Shown: positions 1 through 11,291, counted from the first letter of the stretch. The stretch: DNA of 64,000 nt from Schistocerca nitens (GCF_023898315.1 NC_064614.1:380431348-380495347), one strand, 5' to 3'. The notes: generated by a model not told the origin, from the letters alone. Made by a program: numbers and translations.

Positions 1-1171
1 TCTTTGTTAACAGTCGTATGCTTTCTTTCCTAACACAATCCCATATTTTCCTGTTGCAAATGAATCCCTTTCATATTCTGCCTTTGTCTGGATCTGTTTC
101 ATGTAGCACTATTTTTTTATAGTGACGCAAATTTCCTAAGATCTATATTTCTGCCCGTCACCTTCCCCTCTTCCTTTTTCTAGAAAATTTTCGACTGTAT
201 TTTGGTTAATGAAGTCACTGAGGTTGCGTTCTTTTCGTTATTGTCACATGTAGTGTATAGTGATTTCAGTCTTTCGTTACGCAACAGAAGTACGTAGATG
301 ATTATCTACAACCACACAACTGATATTAGCCTCATCGCGACTGTAAACATTGCATAACTGTAACGCTTTTGACTGGGAATGAACACATGTGCCTTCTGTT
401 TCCTACTATTCTGCCCGCACGTATGTGGGCTGTGGACGGTTTTATATTCCCTCACGAAGCCAGCTGTTGAGCATCTGATGGTGGATGGCGAGGGTGGGGA
501 AGAAGGAGGTAGCAAAGCTATTACAGTCGGTTGTCCCTCCGGAAATAGCACCGAACTTAAGACGCAGGACTATATTAGTCTGAGAAGAGTGATGTCTGGC
601 TACGAATATATCTGTTCTATTTATGCGCAGATACTCTCGATAACATCAATCGCTGGGTGATACACGGCCAGAACAACGGCTGGAACAATAAACTCCCGTT
701 TATATTGGTTTGTGGGGGCGTTTAAACTATTTGCATCGCCCGACAGAAGAGAAAGACGCGGAAAAATAAACCTGAACTTCAACAGCTTACCGTAAGGTAT
801 TGTGTGTCCGTTCGAGGGGAGTGTTTAAACATGAAATAGTCTACTATTAATTGCCTAAGAATCACAAATATTTCTTAGACGAGCGGGATATCGAATGAGA
901 CTCAACAGCCATAATTATTTGGTGGCTAAACTGAACCAGCGGTTGTAGGATCTCGAACTATATCGCTTTGTACACAAATACGTGATACTTCGCAGGAATT
1001 GTGGACCGCGAACCCATCAAAAGCCATCTAGTATCGACAGAAAAAATATCCGTCGAGAAAACTGGACTCTTCAAGAAAAGCAGAGGTTATGTGCATTTAT
1101 GGTCGACGCTTGGTAGCAAATTATAAATTAGAATAGAAGAAATGAAATGAAAAATAACTTTATTTACATAT
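1..1171. other. Unannotated unique-looking DNA
   Basis: I see no recognisable gene, repeat family or inverted-repeat element here. The open frames at 306-551 (minus) and 379-660 (plus) overlap each other on opposite strands and resemble no family I know. I treat both as chance frames. Confidence 0.5.
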
Positions 1172-1184
1172 AATGCTTGTAAGG

Positions 1185-1429
1185 CAGTTTTTTTTTTACT
1201 TCGCCTTATTGGCTTTCGTTTTGTGCCCATACAATAACCTCAGTAGTGTAATGACTAATGGTGACAGTGTGTTTAAGGCAACTGCGGTGCCACTAGTGAC
1301 AAAGCGAATGTAACGACAACACAACACCCAGTCGCTGAGAGGAGAAACATCTCCGAGCCGCCCGGGAATCGAATCCGGGCCCCTCCTATTAGCAGTCTGC
1401 CACGCTAACATCACAGCTACCAAGGCAGA
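1185..1429 (-). repeat. tRNA-derived SINE, Ser-like head, with target-site duplication
   Basis: Read on the minus strand this starts with a tRNA-like head containing a CTGCTAA anticodon-loop-like motif and a B box (GGATTCGATTCCCGGG), then about 130 bp of body, and ends in a run of A (T-run at 1187-1198 on the plus strand). It is bounded by a perfect 13-bp duplication, AATGCTTGTAAGG, at 1172-1184 and 1430-1442, which fits LINE-mediated retrotransposition. The head differs from the common SINE of this window; the GCT-like loop suggests a tRNA-Ser origin, tentatively. The 75-residue frame inside it is not a gene. Confidence 0.8.
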
Positions 1430-1677
1430 AATGCTTGTAAGGTTGCTCTAGCTTCCTGCTTTATTTACTCATCCATACAAGGTCTTTATACGACGTTCAG
1501 ATGGTCTCCAGTGCTACACTGTCGAAAATCATGCCCGAATTGAGGTAATCAGTTTAAAAATTGAAAAGACGACTTTTGCAGCTTTCCTACTTAACCACAC
1601 TACGCTGTATTGCAATGAACTTCTCCTGGCTGCTTTAATACGAGTACTACTACGAAGTCGTATTTTATCCGTCATAA

Positions 1678-1793
1678 TGACTGGGTGTTGTGTGCTGTCC
1701 TTAGGTTAGTTAGGTTTAAGTAGTTCTAAGTTCTAGGGGGCTGATGACCATAGATGTTAAGTCCCATAGTGCTCAGAGCCATTTGAACCATTT
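1678..1793 (+). repeat. 5'-truncated SINE copy with 15-bp target duplication
   Basis: Only the shared SINE body is present: it begins at a GACTGGGTGTTGTGTG segment, runs through the CCTTAGGTTAGTTAGG and GGGCTGATGACC motifs and ends in GAGCCATTTGAACCATTT. The tRNA head and promoter boxes are missing. The 15-bp duplication TTTTATCCGTCATAA at 1663-1677 and 1794-1808 shows that the copy integrated in truncated form and was not cut down later. Confidence 0.9.
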
Positions 1794-1808
1794 TTTTATC
1801 CGTCATAA

Positions 1809-3185
1809 ATTATGCGTGATTCACATTGACGCCTACAAACTGTTGTAATTAGTGTAGGCTATGGCTGATCTGTAAAGTGTCATAGATCGGCCTAGAGGTT
1901 TTGATCCAGAATAATTTAATGAATGTTCCACGACGTGCTGCCACAGCTGTTCATTCGTCAAGATACTGCATATGGAAAACACCACCACTGCTGCTGTTAA
2001 GAAATTGTTAAATATCTCCTATCTGTTGTAAGTTCATTGAACATCCGCAGTAGACAGCTATCTAGGACCTTGAGAAATACTTTGCTACACATGAGAACAG
2101 TCTCAGAAGCATGTAGTTTATTGCCACGATTCACATATTAATGAAGCGGGTCTCACGTTTACTAATGCTCTCCATAAGGTTTTAGGCACATGAGAATGTT
2201 CAGCAAAAGTAATCGTTAGTGGAAATTAACGCATTTCCTAAGAGCAGCCGAGGTATTGTTTTACATATACTTTAAAATTTAACTGAAAAACAGTTTAGTT
2301 CAGAGATTTAATTTGTACAATTTGCCCCAGACAATGCCTTACGTGCACACAAAAAGCAGTTTCACAATTCGTACGTGTACTTGAATATCGTGGGTGGAGA
2401 AATGCCAATTAACTCACTTGTCAGTCCCGAACCTGTCTCTGTCCACATAACGATTTCAGAGCTGGCAAAGGCTACTTACTTACGCACGAGCAATCTGTTG
2501 CTGGCGCTCTGAACGATCCCCTTTGCAAGCTCCCCACTCCTCCAAGTCATCACTTCGTCCAAGGTCACCCCCGCAGCGCTACAGATCCGTCCTATTCACA
2601 GTTTCCTATCGCTGCGCTTCAGGCGTATCGACGCCCTAGACTGTCCTCGCAGCCGGCTTGCAAGAGTTAATAGACTGCCTTTGTGGGAGCGTTTTCAATA
2701 ACGATCCTATCGCATCCTTCACTTGAGCATTTAAATGTATCCATGCGTCAACAAGCACCTATTGTAGTTCGTGTTGCATTCCATGTTCTTTCCTCACTTC
2801 TGCACTAATACGGAGTCGTACGGACGGCACTCTTTAAGCATTTGCCGATTAACAAGACAGCCAGTCTTTAATAGAGGTTCTGGAAGCACATAATGAAGAA
2901 AATTTCAAAACAAACTTGCTGTCGAAGAACCATTTACCATATAAAATTTTAGGCGGTCTTCTGAATTTGTGATATTATTATGTGGGGAGGTTAATTGAAC
3001 TTTCAACTATTACGAGATAGTGCTTTATGCAATACATGCATTGTTATTATTATTGTTATTATGTTGTTGCATAAGTTCGTAGCGTTTTCCTTAAGTGTAA
3101 TAAACACAACAGATACACATAACAGAGACTTTAGTCACCGATAATATATTTTCCTTAAGTACTTACAACAGTGTGCCAATGCTGG
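1809..3185. other. Unannotated stretch
   Basis: No recognisable element. The part at about 2470-2700 is somewhat richer in G+C but has no convincing motif set. A short TTATTATTATTGTTATTAT run lies near 3043-3062. Confidence 0.4.
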
Positions 3186-3189
3186 AGTT

Positions 3190-4050
3190 CACTTTAAATT
3201 CTACGACGGTAGAAATCACGTAGTTTTGAGGAGAAAACCTCGTCGCCCCATGGAAAGGAAGTTTCGTGAAGGTTGTTAGATGGAATGTGGAAAAGCTTAA
3301 AATCTGAGAGCGCGAGACCAGGTGAATTAGGTGGGTGCAGAATGACTTTTCAGTCCAACTCCTGTATAGTGTTTCTTGTCAGTCTAGCAAAATGCGGGCA
3401 CGCGTTGTCGTGAAGTAGGTTCGTTTCACGCACTCTTGTCAGTTGTTCTCGGATTGCGACTGCAAGACGTCTCAGCTGTTGACAATAAATGTCAACAGTG
3501 ATGGTTACACCTCGAGGAAGCAATTCGTAGCACACCACACTGTTGCTGCTACACATGATGCACATCATCATCTTTTGTAGATGCGCTTGTGTCATTGTAC
3601 GGGGAGTTGCTGCTTTGTTTAGGTCCTCTCTTTTCCTTAAATTGGCATAAATACAACATTTCTAGTCACTAGTAACTATAGAGTATAGGTATGGTCGGCT
3701 TCTTCACGAGGCAGTTGATGATTAACAATCATAGATGCACATATGGCCATCCGCTAATTTATGTAATTTTGGATTAGAGAGATGTGGTAGCCACACATTC
3801 GATTTTTGAGCGTTCTAGATCGCGTTACAAATGTGGCACGATGATGGGATGATTACAGTTCATCACGTCTAGCAGTTCTAGAGTACACTAGCTTGGATCA
3901 TTGTGTATTAATGCGGTTAAACGGTCTTCATCAAACACCAAAGATCTTCCTGATCGTGGAGGGTCACTAATGTCAAAAAGATTCTCCTTAAAATGAGAAA
4001 ATAATTTCCTTGACGAGCTCTATTCAATAGCATTATTCCTATACGCGGCA
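3190..4050 (-). pseudogene. Decayed mariner (DD34D) transposase
   Basis: Translation of the minus strand in shifting frames gives the order of a mariner transposase: a VFDEDRL-like helix-turn-helix end near 3930, WLPHLSNPKL near 3790, SIVTSD (first catalytic Asp) near 3690, YELLPRGVTITVD with YCQQLRRLA at 3480-3540, LLHDNACPH (second Asp) near 3400, and HPPNSPGLALSDF (third Asp) near 3320, with 34 positions between the last two. The longest open piece is 3350-3595. At least five in-frame stops and several frame changes make it non-functional. An in-frame stop directly follows the NTIQELD motif. No terminal repeats are clear. It abuts the independent element at 4057. Confidence 0.75.
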
Positions 4051-4056
4051 CAAATA

Positions 4057-4857
4057 CCGGGTGATCAAAAAGTTAGTATAAATTTCAAAACTGAATAAAT
4101 CACGGAATAATGTAGATAGAGATGTAGAAATTGACACACATGCTTGGAATGACATGGGGTTTTATTAGATCCAAAAAAATACAAAAGTTCAAAAAATGTC
4201 CGACAGAAGGCGCTTCATCTGATCAGAATAGCAATAATTAGCATAACAAAGTAAGACAAAGCAAAGATGATGTTCTTTACAGGAAATGCTCAATATGTCC
4301 ACCATCATTCCTCAACAATAGCTGTGGTCGAGGATTAATGTTGTGAATAGCACTGTCCGGAGCTATGGTGAGGCATTCGCATCGGATGTTGTCTTTCAGC
4401 ATCCGTAGAGATGTTGGTCGATCGCGATACACTTGCGACTTCAGGTAACCCCAAAGCCAATAATCGCACGGACTGAGGTCTGGGGACTTGGGAGGCCAAG
4501 CATGACGAAAGTGGCGGCTGAGCACACGATCATCACCAAACGACGCGCGCAAGAGATCTTTCACGCGTCTAGCAATATGGGATGGAGCGCCATCCTGCAT
4601 AAACATCGTACGTTCCAGCAGGTGTTTATCAGCCAGGCTGGCGATGATGCGATTCTGTAACATATCGGCGTACCTCTCACCCGTCACGGTAGCAGTTTTG
4701 CTGTACAGCGCCATCTGTCTGACATTTTGTGAACTTTTTTTTGTTCTAATAAAACCACATGTTATTCCAAGCATGTGTGTCAATTTTTACCTCTGTATCT
4801 ACATTATTCCGTGGTTTATTAAGTTTTCAAATTTATACTGACTTTTTGATCACCCGG
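4057..4857 (-). mobile_element. 801-bp mariner-type deletion derivative with ~100-bp terminal inverted repeats
   Basis: The ends are inverted copies starting CCGGGTGATCAAAAAGT and matching, with a few substitutions, for about 100 bp (4057-4156 and 4758-4857). TA dinucleotides at 4055-4056 and 4858-4859 are the target duplication expected of the IS630/Tc1/mariner superfamily. The interior holds only the C-terminal half of a transposase on the minus strand, so this is an internally deleted, non-autonomous copy that kept both ends. The long repeats are unusual next to the ~28-bp ends of classical mariners. Confidence 0.9.
4277..4783 (-). pseudogene. C-terminal fragment of a DD41D-like transposase (DD42D spacing)
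   Basis: The frame is open for 168 residues but its first ~25 are read from the terminal repeat. The transposase-like part has FMQDGAPSH (second catalytic Asp, codon 4592-4594), then PPKSPDLSPCDYWLWGYL with the third Asp at codon 4463-4465, and ends NDGGHIEHFL, a typical C terminus for this group. There are 42 residues between the two Asp, close to the DD41D clade. The DNA-binding domain and the first Asp are absent, so no activity is possible. No stop interrupts what remains, which suggests a fairly recent deletion. Confidence 0.85.
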
Positions 4858-5152
4858 TATTTCTGGTTGCCTCCGCTACTTTCACCCCTCTATTCATCGT
4901 CATTTTATCCTCATCATCGGCCGCACGTCATCCAGTGTGGCACCGAATGACCTAAACTTGCACTTGGCGGCCGAACCCGAATGGGACCTCCTGGCCAACA
5001 ATGCCATACGGTCATTTCACTTACCACTCTACTGTTCTTAAACAGAAGAATATGTCGGAAGTGATCCGATTTCTGCACTAGGCACTCCATTTTCTAGAGT
5101 CCACAGCTCCATTCACTCCCTCCAAATGACAAATGAGAATATGTTAATTCAA

Positions 5153-5355
5153 GCCGGCCGGGGTGGCCGAGCGGTTCTAGGCGCTACAGTCCGGAGCCGC
5201 GCGACCGCTACGGTCGCAGGTTCGAATCCTGCCTCGGGCATGGACGTGTGTGATGTCCTTAGGTTAGTTAGGTTTAAGTAGTTCTAAGTTCAAGGGGACT
5301 GATGACCTCAGAAGTTGAGTCCCATAGTGCTCAGAGCCATTTGAACCATTTTTTG
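5153..5355 (+). repeat. Full-length SINE, Leu/Ser-like head (common family)
   Basis: The head has an A box (GTGGCCGAGCGG), an arm that looks like a class II variable loop and a B box (GCAGGTTCGAATCCTGCC), so it derives from a tRNA of the Leu/Ser type. The body carries CCTTAGGTTAGTTAGG, GGGGACTGATGACC and the end GAGCCATTTGAACCATT. The duplication GTTAATTCAA lies at 5143-5152 and 5356-5365. This is one of the best reference copies in the window. Confidence 0.95.
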
Positions 5356-5559
5356 GTTAATTCAAACAGCAACAGTGAACTACAAATAAAAATGACAATC
5401 GATAAACAAACCAACAGCAACCGGAATACCAACATGCAAAACAATAACGCTACGAACTTCTGCACCAACCTAATATCATTATTAACGAGAACGCATATTC
5501 TGAGACGGCTGGTTGGGTATGCTGTTTCATGTGGTATCAAGGAAGCAAAGGAAGCGAAT

Positions 5560-5860
5560 TCCAAGGCTGGGACAGTGTTCACGGACAGGCGTTCTCTAGC
5601 CTTCGCAGCCGTTCACACGTTGTAGTCCACCTCCTTTCCCGGCGCTGTAGAACGGGGGCGCTCGCTGCGCCGTCTGTGTCCCACACAGTGCCGCCAGGGA
5701 ATGGGCAGGCGCTACGGAGCACAAAGACGCGGAGTCGTCTGCGTTTCCATAGCAACGCCCGCTTTGTCTCCGCCACGGCGCTATTCTCATGTGTCGACCG
5801 ACCTCGATTTCCTCCAGGGTCGGCAGAAAATAGCTCCGCTTCTTTTGTGATCTCCCTCTG
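5560..5860. promoter_or_regulatory. GC-rich block with an X-box-like motif
   Basis: A CpG-rich block stands out from AT-rich flanks. It contains GTTTCCATAGCAAC at 5743-5756, which matches the nematode-type X-box RYYNYYWWRRNRAC recognised by RFX factors; it misses one position of the stricter vertebrate consensus. Overlapping open frames on both strands (5529-5882, 5579-5866) are what GC-rich DNA gives by chance. I infer a possible promoter or enhancer; no transcript evidence is visible. Confidence 0.3.
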
Positions 5861-5898
5861 TGGCAACAGACTGGCTCTCTGACGCAGCTATAGCACTA

Positions 5899-5955
5899 GG
5901 AAAGGCTTTCGTAACTCCACAGCACCAAATGGGGAGCGTAGCGGTGCATCGTCGA
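5899..5955. repeat. 57-bp block also found inside a LINE at 8868-8925
   Basis: The stretch from GGAAAGGCTTTCGT through CAGCACCAAATGGGGAGCG to GGTGCATCGTCG recurs at 8868-8925 with only a few mismatches. Here it has no LINE sequence around it. Confidence 0.75.
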
Positions 5956-8449
5956 GGTAACTGGGATGAACGGATTCCTAAGGGGAGGTGGGAAAATAGC
6001 ATTCAGCCATGTAGGTTAGTTTAGCAGTTCTGTGGCGTACTTCATTAACTGATTCTTTCTTCGGGCGTCAAAATTGACCTACCTACATGTAAATGGCTCG
6101 TTTCAGAACAGGTGCAAGTGGTTAGTTGTGACGGTACGACACATAAATATTGACATTTTTATCAGTAGTAAACCACAGTTAAAGTATTTTATGATAATAA
6201 TTAGTGTAAAAGATACAGTTAATGTTCTTGAAACAACTGATATGCAGCGATAATTTAAGAGTAGCATCTTTATTTAATGTCTATGAAAATAAAAAAGGAT
6301 CGAAAGAGACGCGATTGTACAGCGGAGGAGGAAGGACGTATTTTATGGTACACACACTGTTTTGTTTCGTGGTACGGAAGGCAGCCATTGAGCGGCTACA
6401 CATATTATATGTAAGTTATTCGTATTTATTGCTAAAATAAAATTGTCATTATCATCACAAAATGAATTTCTTTGTAATAGTTGTCACCTCAAATGCTCGC
6501 AGTGGCTAATTATTTTTAATAAGCATTTTTTCAGTAATTTGCGCTGCGAGAAGCTCATCTTCCGATGCAGCCTCTGGTCGGCCATTACGCGCGAAGTATC
6601 AATTTATTTTTCAGTGGTAACAGTAACTGTATATGCGAGAGATTTCGTCGTAAGAACCTTTTTAAATTGCAACAGTTAATTAATTTACGTTAAAGTTCAT
6701 TTTTTAAATTATACAGATTCAATGAGTTCAGTAAGTTTTATCTTGGCCACTCCACGGCAACAATCGAAATTCTCTCGAGCCTTGCTTTGCACTCAATAAA
6801 CAGAAATTAACAAAATTACATTCAATTCAGTTAACGGCAACTATATTTTAGTCATTACGTTCAGAATCTAAAGTTGGTACATGTATAACAGCGGCCCTTC
6901 AAGAACCCGTTTCATATTTAATTATGCACGTAAGTAAAAGTGGTAAGAAAAGACAATATCCCTAAGAGAAAGAATCATGCACTAACAAAAGAAAAATTCA
7001 TGCTGATAAATTAAAAATAAAAATACATAAAATGTATATATATATATATAATTTTTATATATAACGTAACGAATTGGCACCGACGTCACATAGTGATCGT
7101 GAAATGGGATAGTTGGAGACATGAGTGCGCTGCATCAAGCTGATAGCCAGTCCACAGTGTGTCTCAACATTGAGAAGTAGCTCGAAAGTATCAGTCTAGT
7201 GTGCTGAAATCATCATCCCATCATTACGGACAGATATAAACCTCGGACAAATGTTTCTCTGTTATCTTGTAGCGTCAGACCCATCTGTATGCTCAAGCTT
7301 TCAATGGCTTCCTCTGTCAACATCATTAGGAGTTGACAGTTGTATTTCTTACTCTTATCCTCTTCACTTCCACTAGCAGAAAAATATGTTTAACCATCTA
7401 ATATTTCCATTGCACGTTACTGACGACACAGAGTGCTGAAAGGTGTTTTAATAGGTAGCGATACTTTGCAGAAGGTGAGCGAAGTATCGGCACGTGTATC
7501 TCTTGCGTTACATGGGTACTCTATTCAGAACGGAGTCTCGGAACTTCCATATGTTACTAGATATTATGTAGGTACCAATTATAGAGGAAGATCAATTAGT
7601 GGCAGTTAACTTTACAGCCTTTCAACATCGAGTGCCCGTTTCCACGATCGATTAAGGATATAGCCTCTATTCCGGCGGTTAAAGTAGCTGTTGCACGTTC
7701 TGAGCTCAGAGCCTTCTTTGATGATAGAATCGCAGACAGTAGATGGCTGGGATAAGATTTTCGTTTAAACGAACAGAAGAGAATGGGTTCGGCAGCAGTA
7801 TATTTGTCAAAATCGCTATATGTAGCTTCAGTTCTCTGTGGAGCGTATCGGAAATCGCACGTACTGATTAACAAATGTAATTAATTGTCTGCAGTTTCAG
7901 AAGGAATTTTACAAATTTCAGGAACAATTAGGCTGAGGCTGTCTTTTACTGGCTGCAGCATGTTTTTAATTTTCTTGAGTGCTCGAAAAATTTGTTGAGT
8001 ATGAACTTTGTTTAACTATGAAACAAGCATTAAGGTGTAGAAAGTTTGAAAAGAAATTCATCGTTCACGTTCCACTTTTCACAACAAACATGAGGCATGT
8101 GGTTGAGAATTATTTTTTTGTTTTATTTGCTGTAGATATGTATGTTTAAATGGAATTGTGCAAGTAAATACATAAGTAAATTCGTAAGTAACTGTGCGTG
8201 CGTGTGTGTGTGTGTTTGTACTTATTTTATTCTTGTCACTGCTACTTGTTTACGAACTTGTATCCCGTCTGTTATAAATTTATCCGAAAAATGTTTCAAA
8301 GCTGCTAAATTCTAGATATTGTACGTCATCATTAGTTTTTATATTTTTGTGTAAGAGTCCTTCATTTCTGTGTAACGCGTAGACTAATTTCACGTCATGA
8401 GACTAAATGAATACAACGTAAAATACGATACTATTCATCTAAACGATCT
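5956..8449. other. AT-rich unannotated stretch
   Basis: No recognisable gene. It contains a short (AT)n run at about 7035-7052 and a short GT-rich run at about 8187-8216. A minus-strand frame of 92 codons at 7596-7874 resembles no family I know. Confidence 0.4.
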
Positions 8450-9130
8450 ACGTCTACGTCTACATGGTTACTCTGCTATTCACATTTAAGTGTCTGGCAG
8501 AGGGTTCAACAAACCACCTTCAATCTATCTCTACCGTTCCACTCTCGAACAGCGCGCGGTAAAACAAGCACTTAAATTTTTCTGTGGGAGCCCTGATTTC
8601 TCTTATTTTATCGTGATGATCATTTCTCCCTATGTAAGTAGGTGCCAACAGAATGTTTTCGCAATCGGATGAGAAAACTGGTGATTGAAATTTTATCAGA
8701 AGATCCCGTCGCAACGAAAAACGCCTTTGTTTTAATGATTGCCACTCCAATTCACGTATCATGCATGTGGCGCTATCTCCCCTATTTCGCGATAATAAAA
8801 AACTAGCCGCCCTTCTTTGAACTTCTTCGATGTTATCCGTCAGTCCCACCTGATGCGGACCCCACTCGGAAAGGCTTTCGTGACTCCACAGCACCAAATG
8901 GGGAGCGTAGCGGTGCGTCGTAGAAGATCTGTTGCACGTTCTAAATGTTCTGCCAATGAATTGCAGTCTTTGGTTGGCTCTACCCACAACATTATCCATG
9001 TGATCGTTCGAATTTAGGTTACTTGTAATTGTAATCCCTACGTATTTAGTAGAATTTACAGCCTTCAGATTTGTGTGACTTATCGCGTAATCGATATTAT
9101 ATGTAATGCATGTATCGTTCCGACCCCAAG
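8450..9130 (-). mobile_element. LINE 3' end (CR1/Jockey-like) with (GATGTA)n-type tail
   Basis: On the minus strand the frames read LKAVNSTKYVGITIT, then NVVGRANQRLQFIGRT, GPHQVGLTDNIEEVQRRAASF, LEWQSLKQRRFSLRRDLL and APTYIGRNDHHDKIREI. That is the region after the palm domain of a reverse transcriptase in non-LTR elements. The element ends in a short repeat of TGTAGACGTAGACG type at 8450-8466. The 5' part (endonuclease and catalytic palm) is missing, the usual result of 5' truncation. The normal LVRPILEYCSSVWDP segment is replaced by the block at 8868-8925. Clade assignment is from memory and uncertain. Confidence 0.8.
8520..8999 (-). pseudogene. Reverse-transcriptase C-terminal fragment
   Basis: A 159-codon open frame belonging to the LINE above. 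It lacks the FADD catalytic motif and the amino-terminal domains, so it is a remnant. Similar sequences occur at 35703-36640, 54570-54800, 55700-56330 and 63273-64000, allowing internal comparison. The frame stays open across the foreign 58-bp block, apparently by chance. Confidence 0.75.
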
Positions 9131-10647
9131 CGCTTTTGTTTCTTGAAACTATTTAGCTTGAAAACGCTATTGTGGCAACGTTATTACATCACAAAATGAT
9201 GTTCTCTAGGGATCTGGCAAAGTATATTTTTCCTTGAGCATTGTTAGGAAGTGCATAGTACCTACGAGGCCCTCGACGACGTTTATTTGTGTGAATGTAT
9301 GCGTGTTGCCACACGGTTGAAAGCATGGCGAGAATAATTTGTCTCTTTCGCATTTTAGTTATTACGTTTAATTTCACTCCATGTTATCGGTGATTTGTGT
9401 ATGTTATCCCAACACAGCAATTTCTACTTCTGTTTCAAATACGAAAAATCGCATATCTCTGATCTTTTTGATTCTGGCGTGAGGCATCTTGTAGCTGAAT
9501 AATCCCTTTTATCCGGAGACCTGAAAAAATTTTGCTTGATCGAAGAACCAGTTCAGAAACACTCTTAAGAGATCCTTCAAGACATGACAACGACATTCTC
9601 GCGGACCGTTCGTGTGCCGTGTTGAACGGGCGAGTTTCGTAGAGGTACTGATAAATATCGTTTCACAATCCTGTTTAACTTGAATGTGGAATCGGGAACT
9701 TGTTCACTCCGTAACATAACGTTAGCGCCGTCAGCGCTGGTCTCCGAACATTAAGTTTCGGTTGGGAGTGGAATTGTTCCGGCAGTATCCAAAGCGACGC
9801 CACCTGGCGGTTCCAGCGTCCCCTACGGAGATTAACGTCGCAAATTTACAGGCTCGTATCTCAGGAGCTCGGAGGAACACAGCTGGCCCTGACACTGGCA
9901 ATGAATCCAGGGACGGGACGGAAACTGCGAACAGACCTGGCCGCGGTCATGGACCCCTGGTGGTTCGCGAAAGCGATCTGCGGCACCATGTGTTAGACAA
10001 GTTGTTCTTCAGAGGGCGATAGCGCTCTGGGCCACGTGAGGCGCTGACCTCGAATCCCTGCCGGGTGTTTGGCGAGGCGACTCCTGGGGTCCAGCAACAG
10101 GTGGTCTAGACAGCAGGCCCCACCACCCTGCTCGTCGCCCCCATCTCGGCAGCCAATCACTGGCTTCCGCACGCCACGCTTCATAACGCTGCTCAATAGC
10201 GATCACGACCGGCGCTCTAAGCGGCGGATGGAATCGTGGCCTTCATCGTGAATAGCCACTAAATGGGAGCCGCAGGTTTATTACGCGTTTGCCCTATCTT
10301 GACTTTGACCATCACTAACTAACTCGGGGCGATCAAGCTGTTGTAGTCTTCATTTCAGAGGCGATTCCATTGTAACGACGTGGAGATGCGTGTTTGTCGA
10401 AGCGTGAAGGAACGGGGGAAAAGAATGGGCACGCCATTACATCACGGCCAAGACGTGACGCGACAAGTACGCCGTTAGTGTCGATCCAGCAGTTCCGATT
10501 ATGGGACTGTCACATCACTGTGCCAATCCAAAGGCAACAGTGATTCATAGTAAAGCTGGAGTGTGAGATGTTCGCAATGAAGTTATAACGATTCAGAGGC
10601 TTTTGTGTTATTTGCATCATTCTTTGATCGCGAGTTTTTAAAATACC
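9131..10647. other. Unannotated stretch with a GC-rich core at about 9740-10260
   Basis: The core is CpG-rich and holds overlapping frames on both strands (9762-10022 plus, 9993-10206 minus) with no recognisable domain. It may be an old regulatory island or unrecognised repeat. Flanks at 9131-9740 and 10260-10640 show nothing I can name. Confidence 0.35.
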
Positions 10648-10852
10648 GCCGGCCGTGGTGGCCGTGCGGTTCTAGGCGCTTCAGTTCGGAACCGCGAGAC
10701 TACTACGGTCGCAGGTTCGAATCCTGCCTCGGGCATGGATGTATGTGATGTCCTTAAATTAGTTAGGTTTAAGTAGTTCTAAGTTCTAGGGGACTGATGA
10801 CCTCAGATGTTAAGTCCCATAGTACTCAGAGCCATTTGAACCAAGCCATTTC
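10648..10852 (+). repeat. SINE, Leu/Ser-like head
   Basis: Complete head with A and B boxes and a complete body ending GAGCCATTTGAACCA, followed by a short extra CCATT-like piece. The flanking duplication AAATACC (10641-10647 and 10853-10859) is short. It lies 134 bp from an oppositely oriented copy at 10987-11180. Confidence 0.85.
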
Positions 10853-10950
10853 AAATACCTTTTTTTGATTACTATTTTCGAACAGTAATGATCGTCTTTA
10901 GAAACCAAATAAAATGTTAAAAGCTCTTTTAATCAAGGACTGATAAAAAC

Positions 10951-11291
10951 GGATGGTTACAATGTCTGTGTTTATACAGCGTCTGTTCAAAAATGGCTCT
11001 GAGCGTTATGGGACTCAGCTTCTGAGGTCATCAGTCCCCTAGAACTTAGAACTACTTAAACCTAACTAACCTAAGGACATCACACACATCCATGCCCGAG
11101 GCAGGATTTGAACCTGCGACCGTGGCGGTCGCGGGGTTCCAGACTGTAGCGCCTAGAACCGCTCGGCCACCCGGCCGGCCACAGTGTTTGTATCTTCTCA
11201 CTACAATGTCCTTCAAACATGCGTGAATGCCTGAAGGACATTGTAATGTGAAGATACAGACACTGTATAAACACAGACATCATAACCATCC
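10951..11291. mobile_element. Palindromic foldback element split by a SINE
   Basis: Starting at GGATGGTTACAATGTCTGTG, the left arm (10951-10986 plus 11192-11215) is the reverse complement of the right arm (11229-11291), which ends CATAACCATCC. Removing the SINE and one copy of its target duplication restores a continuous arm of about 60 bp with few mismatches around a ~13-bp loop. The intact element would be about 136 bp and almost a perfect hairpin. No clear target duplication of the foldback itself is visible. Confidence 0.8.
10987..11180 (-). repeat. SINE inserted in the foldback arm
   Basis: A minus-strand copy of the common SINE, complete from the tRNA head (right end, CCGGCCGGCC at 11171-11180) to the 3' end. 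The target duplication is 11 bp with two differences, ACAGCGTCTGT (10976-10986) and ACAGTGTTTGT (11181-11191). The other foldback arm shows that the left copy is closer to the original at one of the differing sites. Confidence 0.9.

Noticed and set aside
5260-5280. TTAGG-like repeats (CCTTAGGTTAGTTAGG) that could suggest insect telomere sequence
   Set aside because: They recur at the same place in every SINE body and are not tandem arrays; they belong to the SINE.
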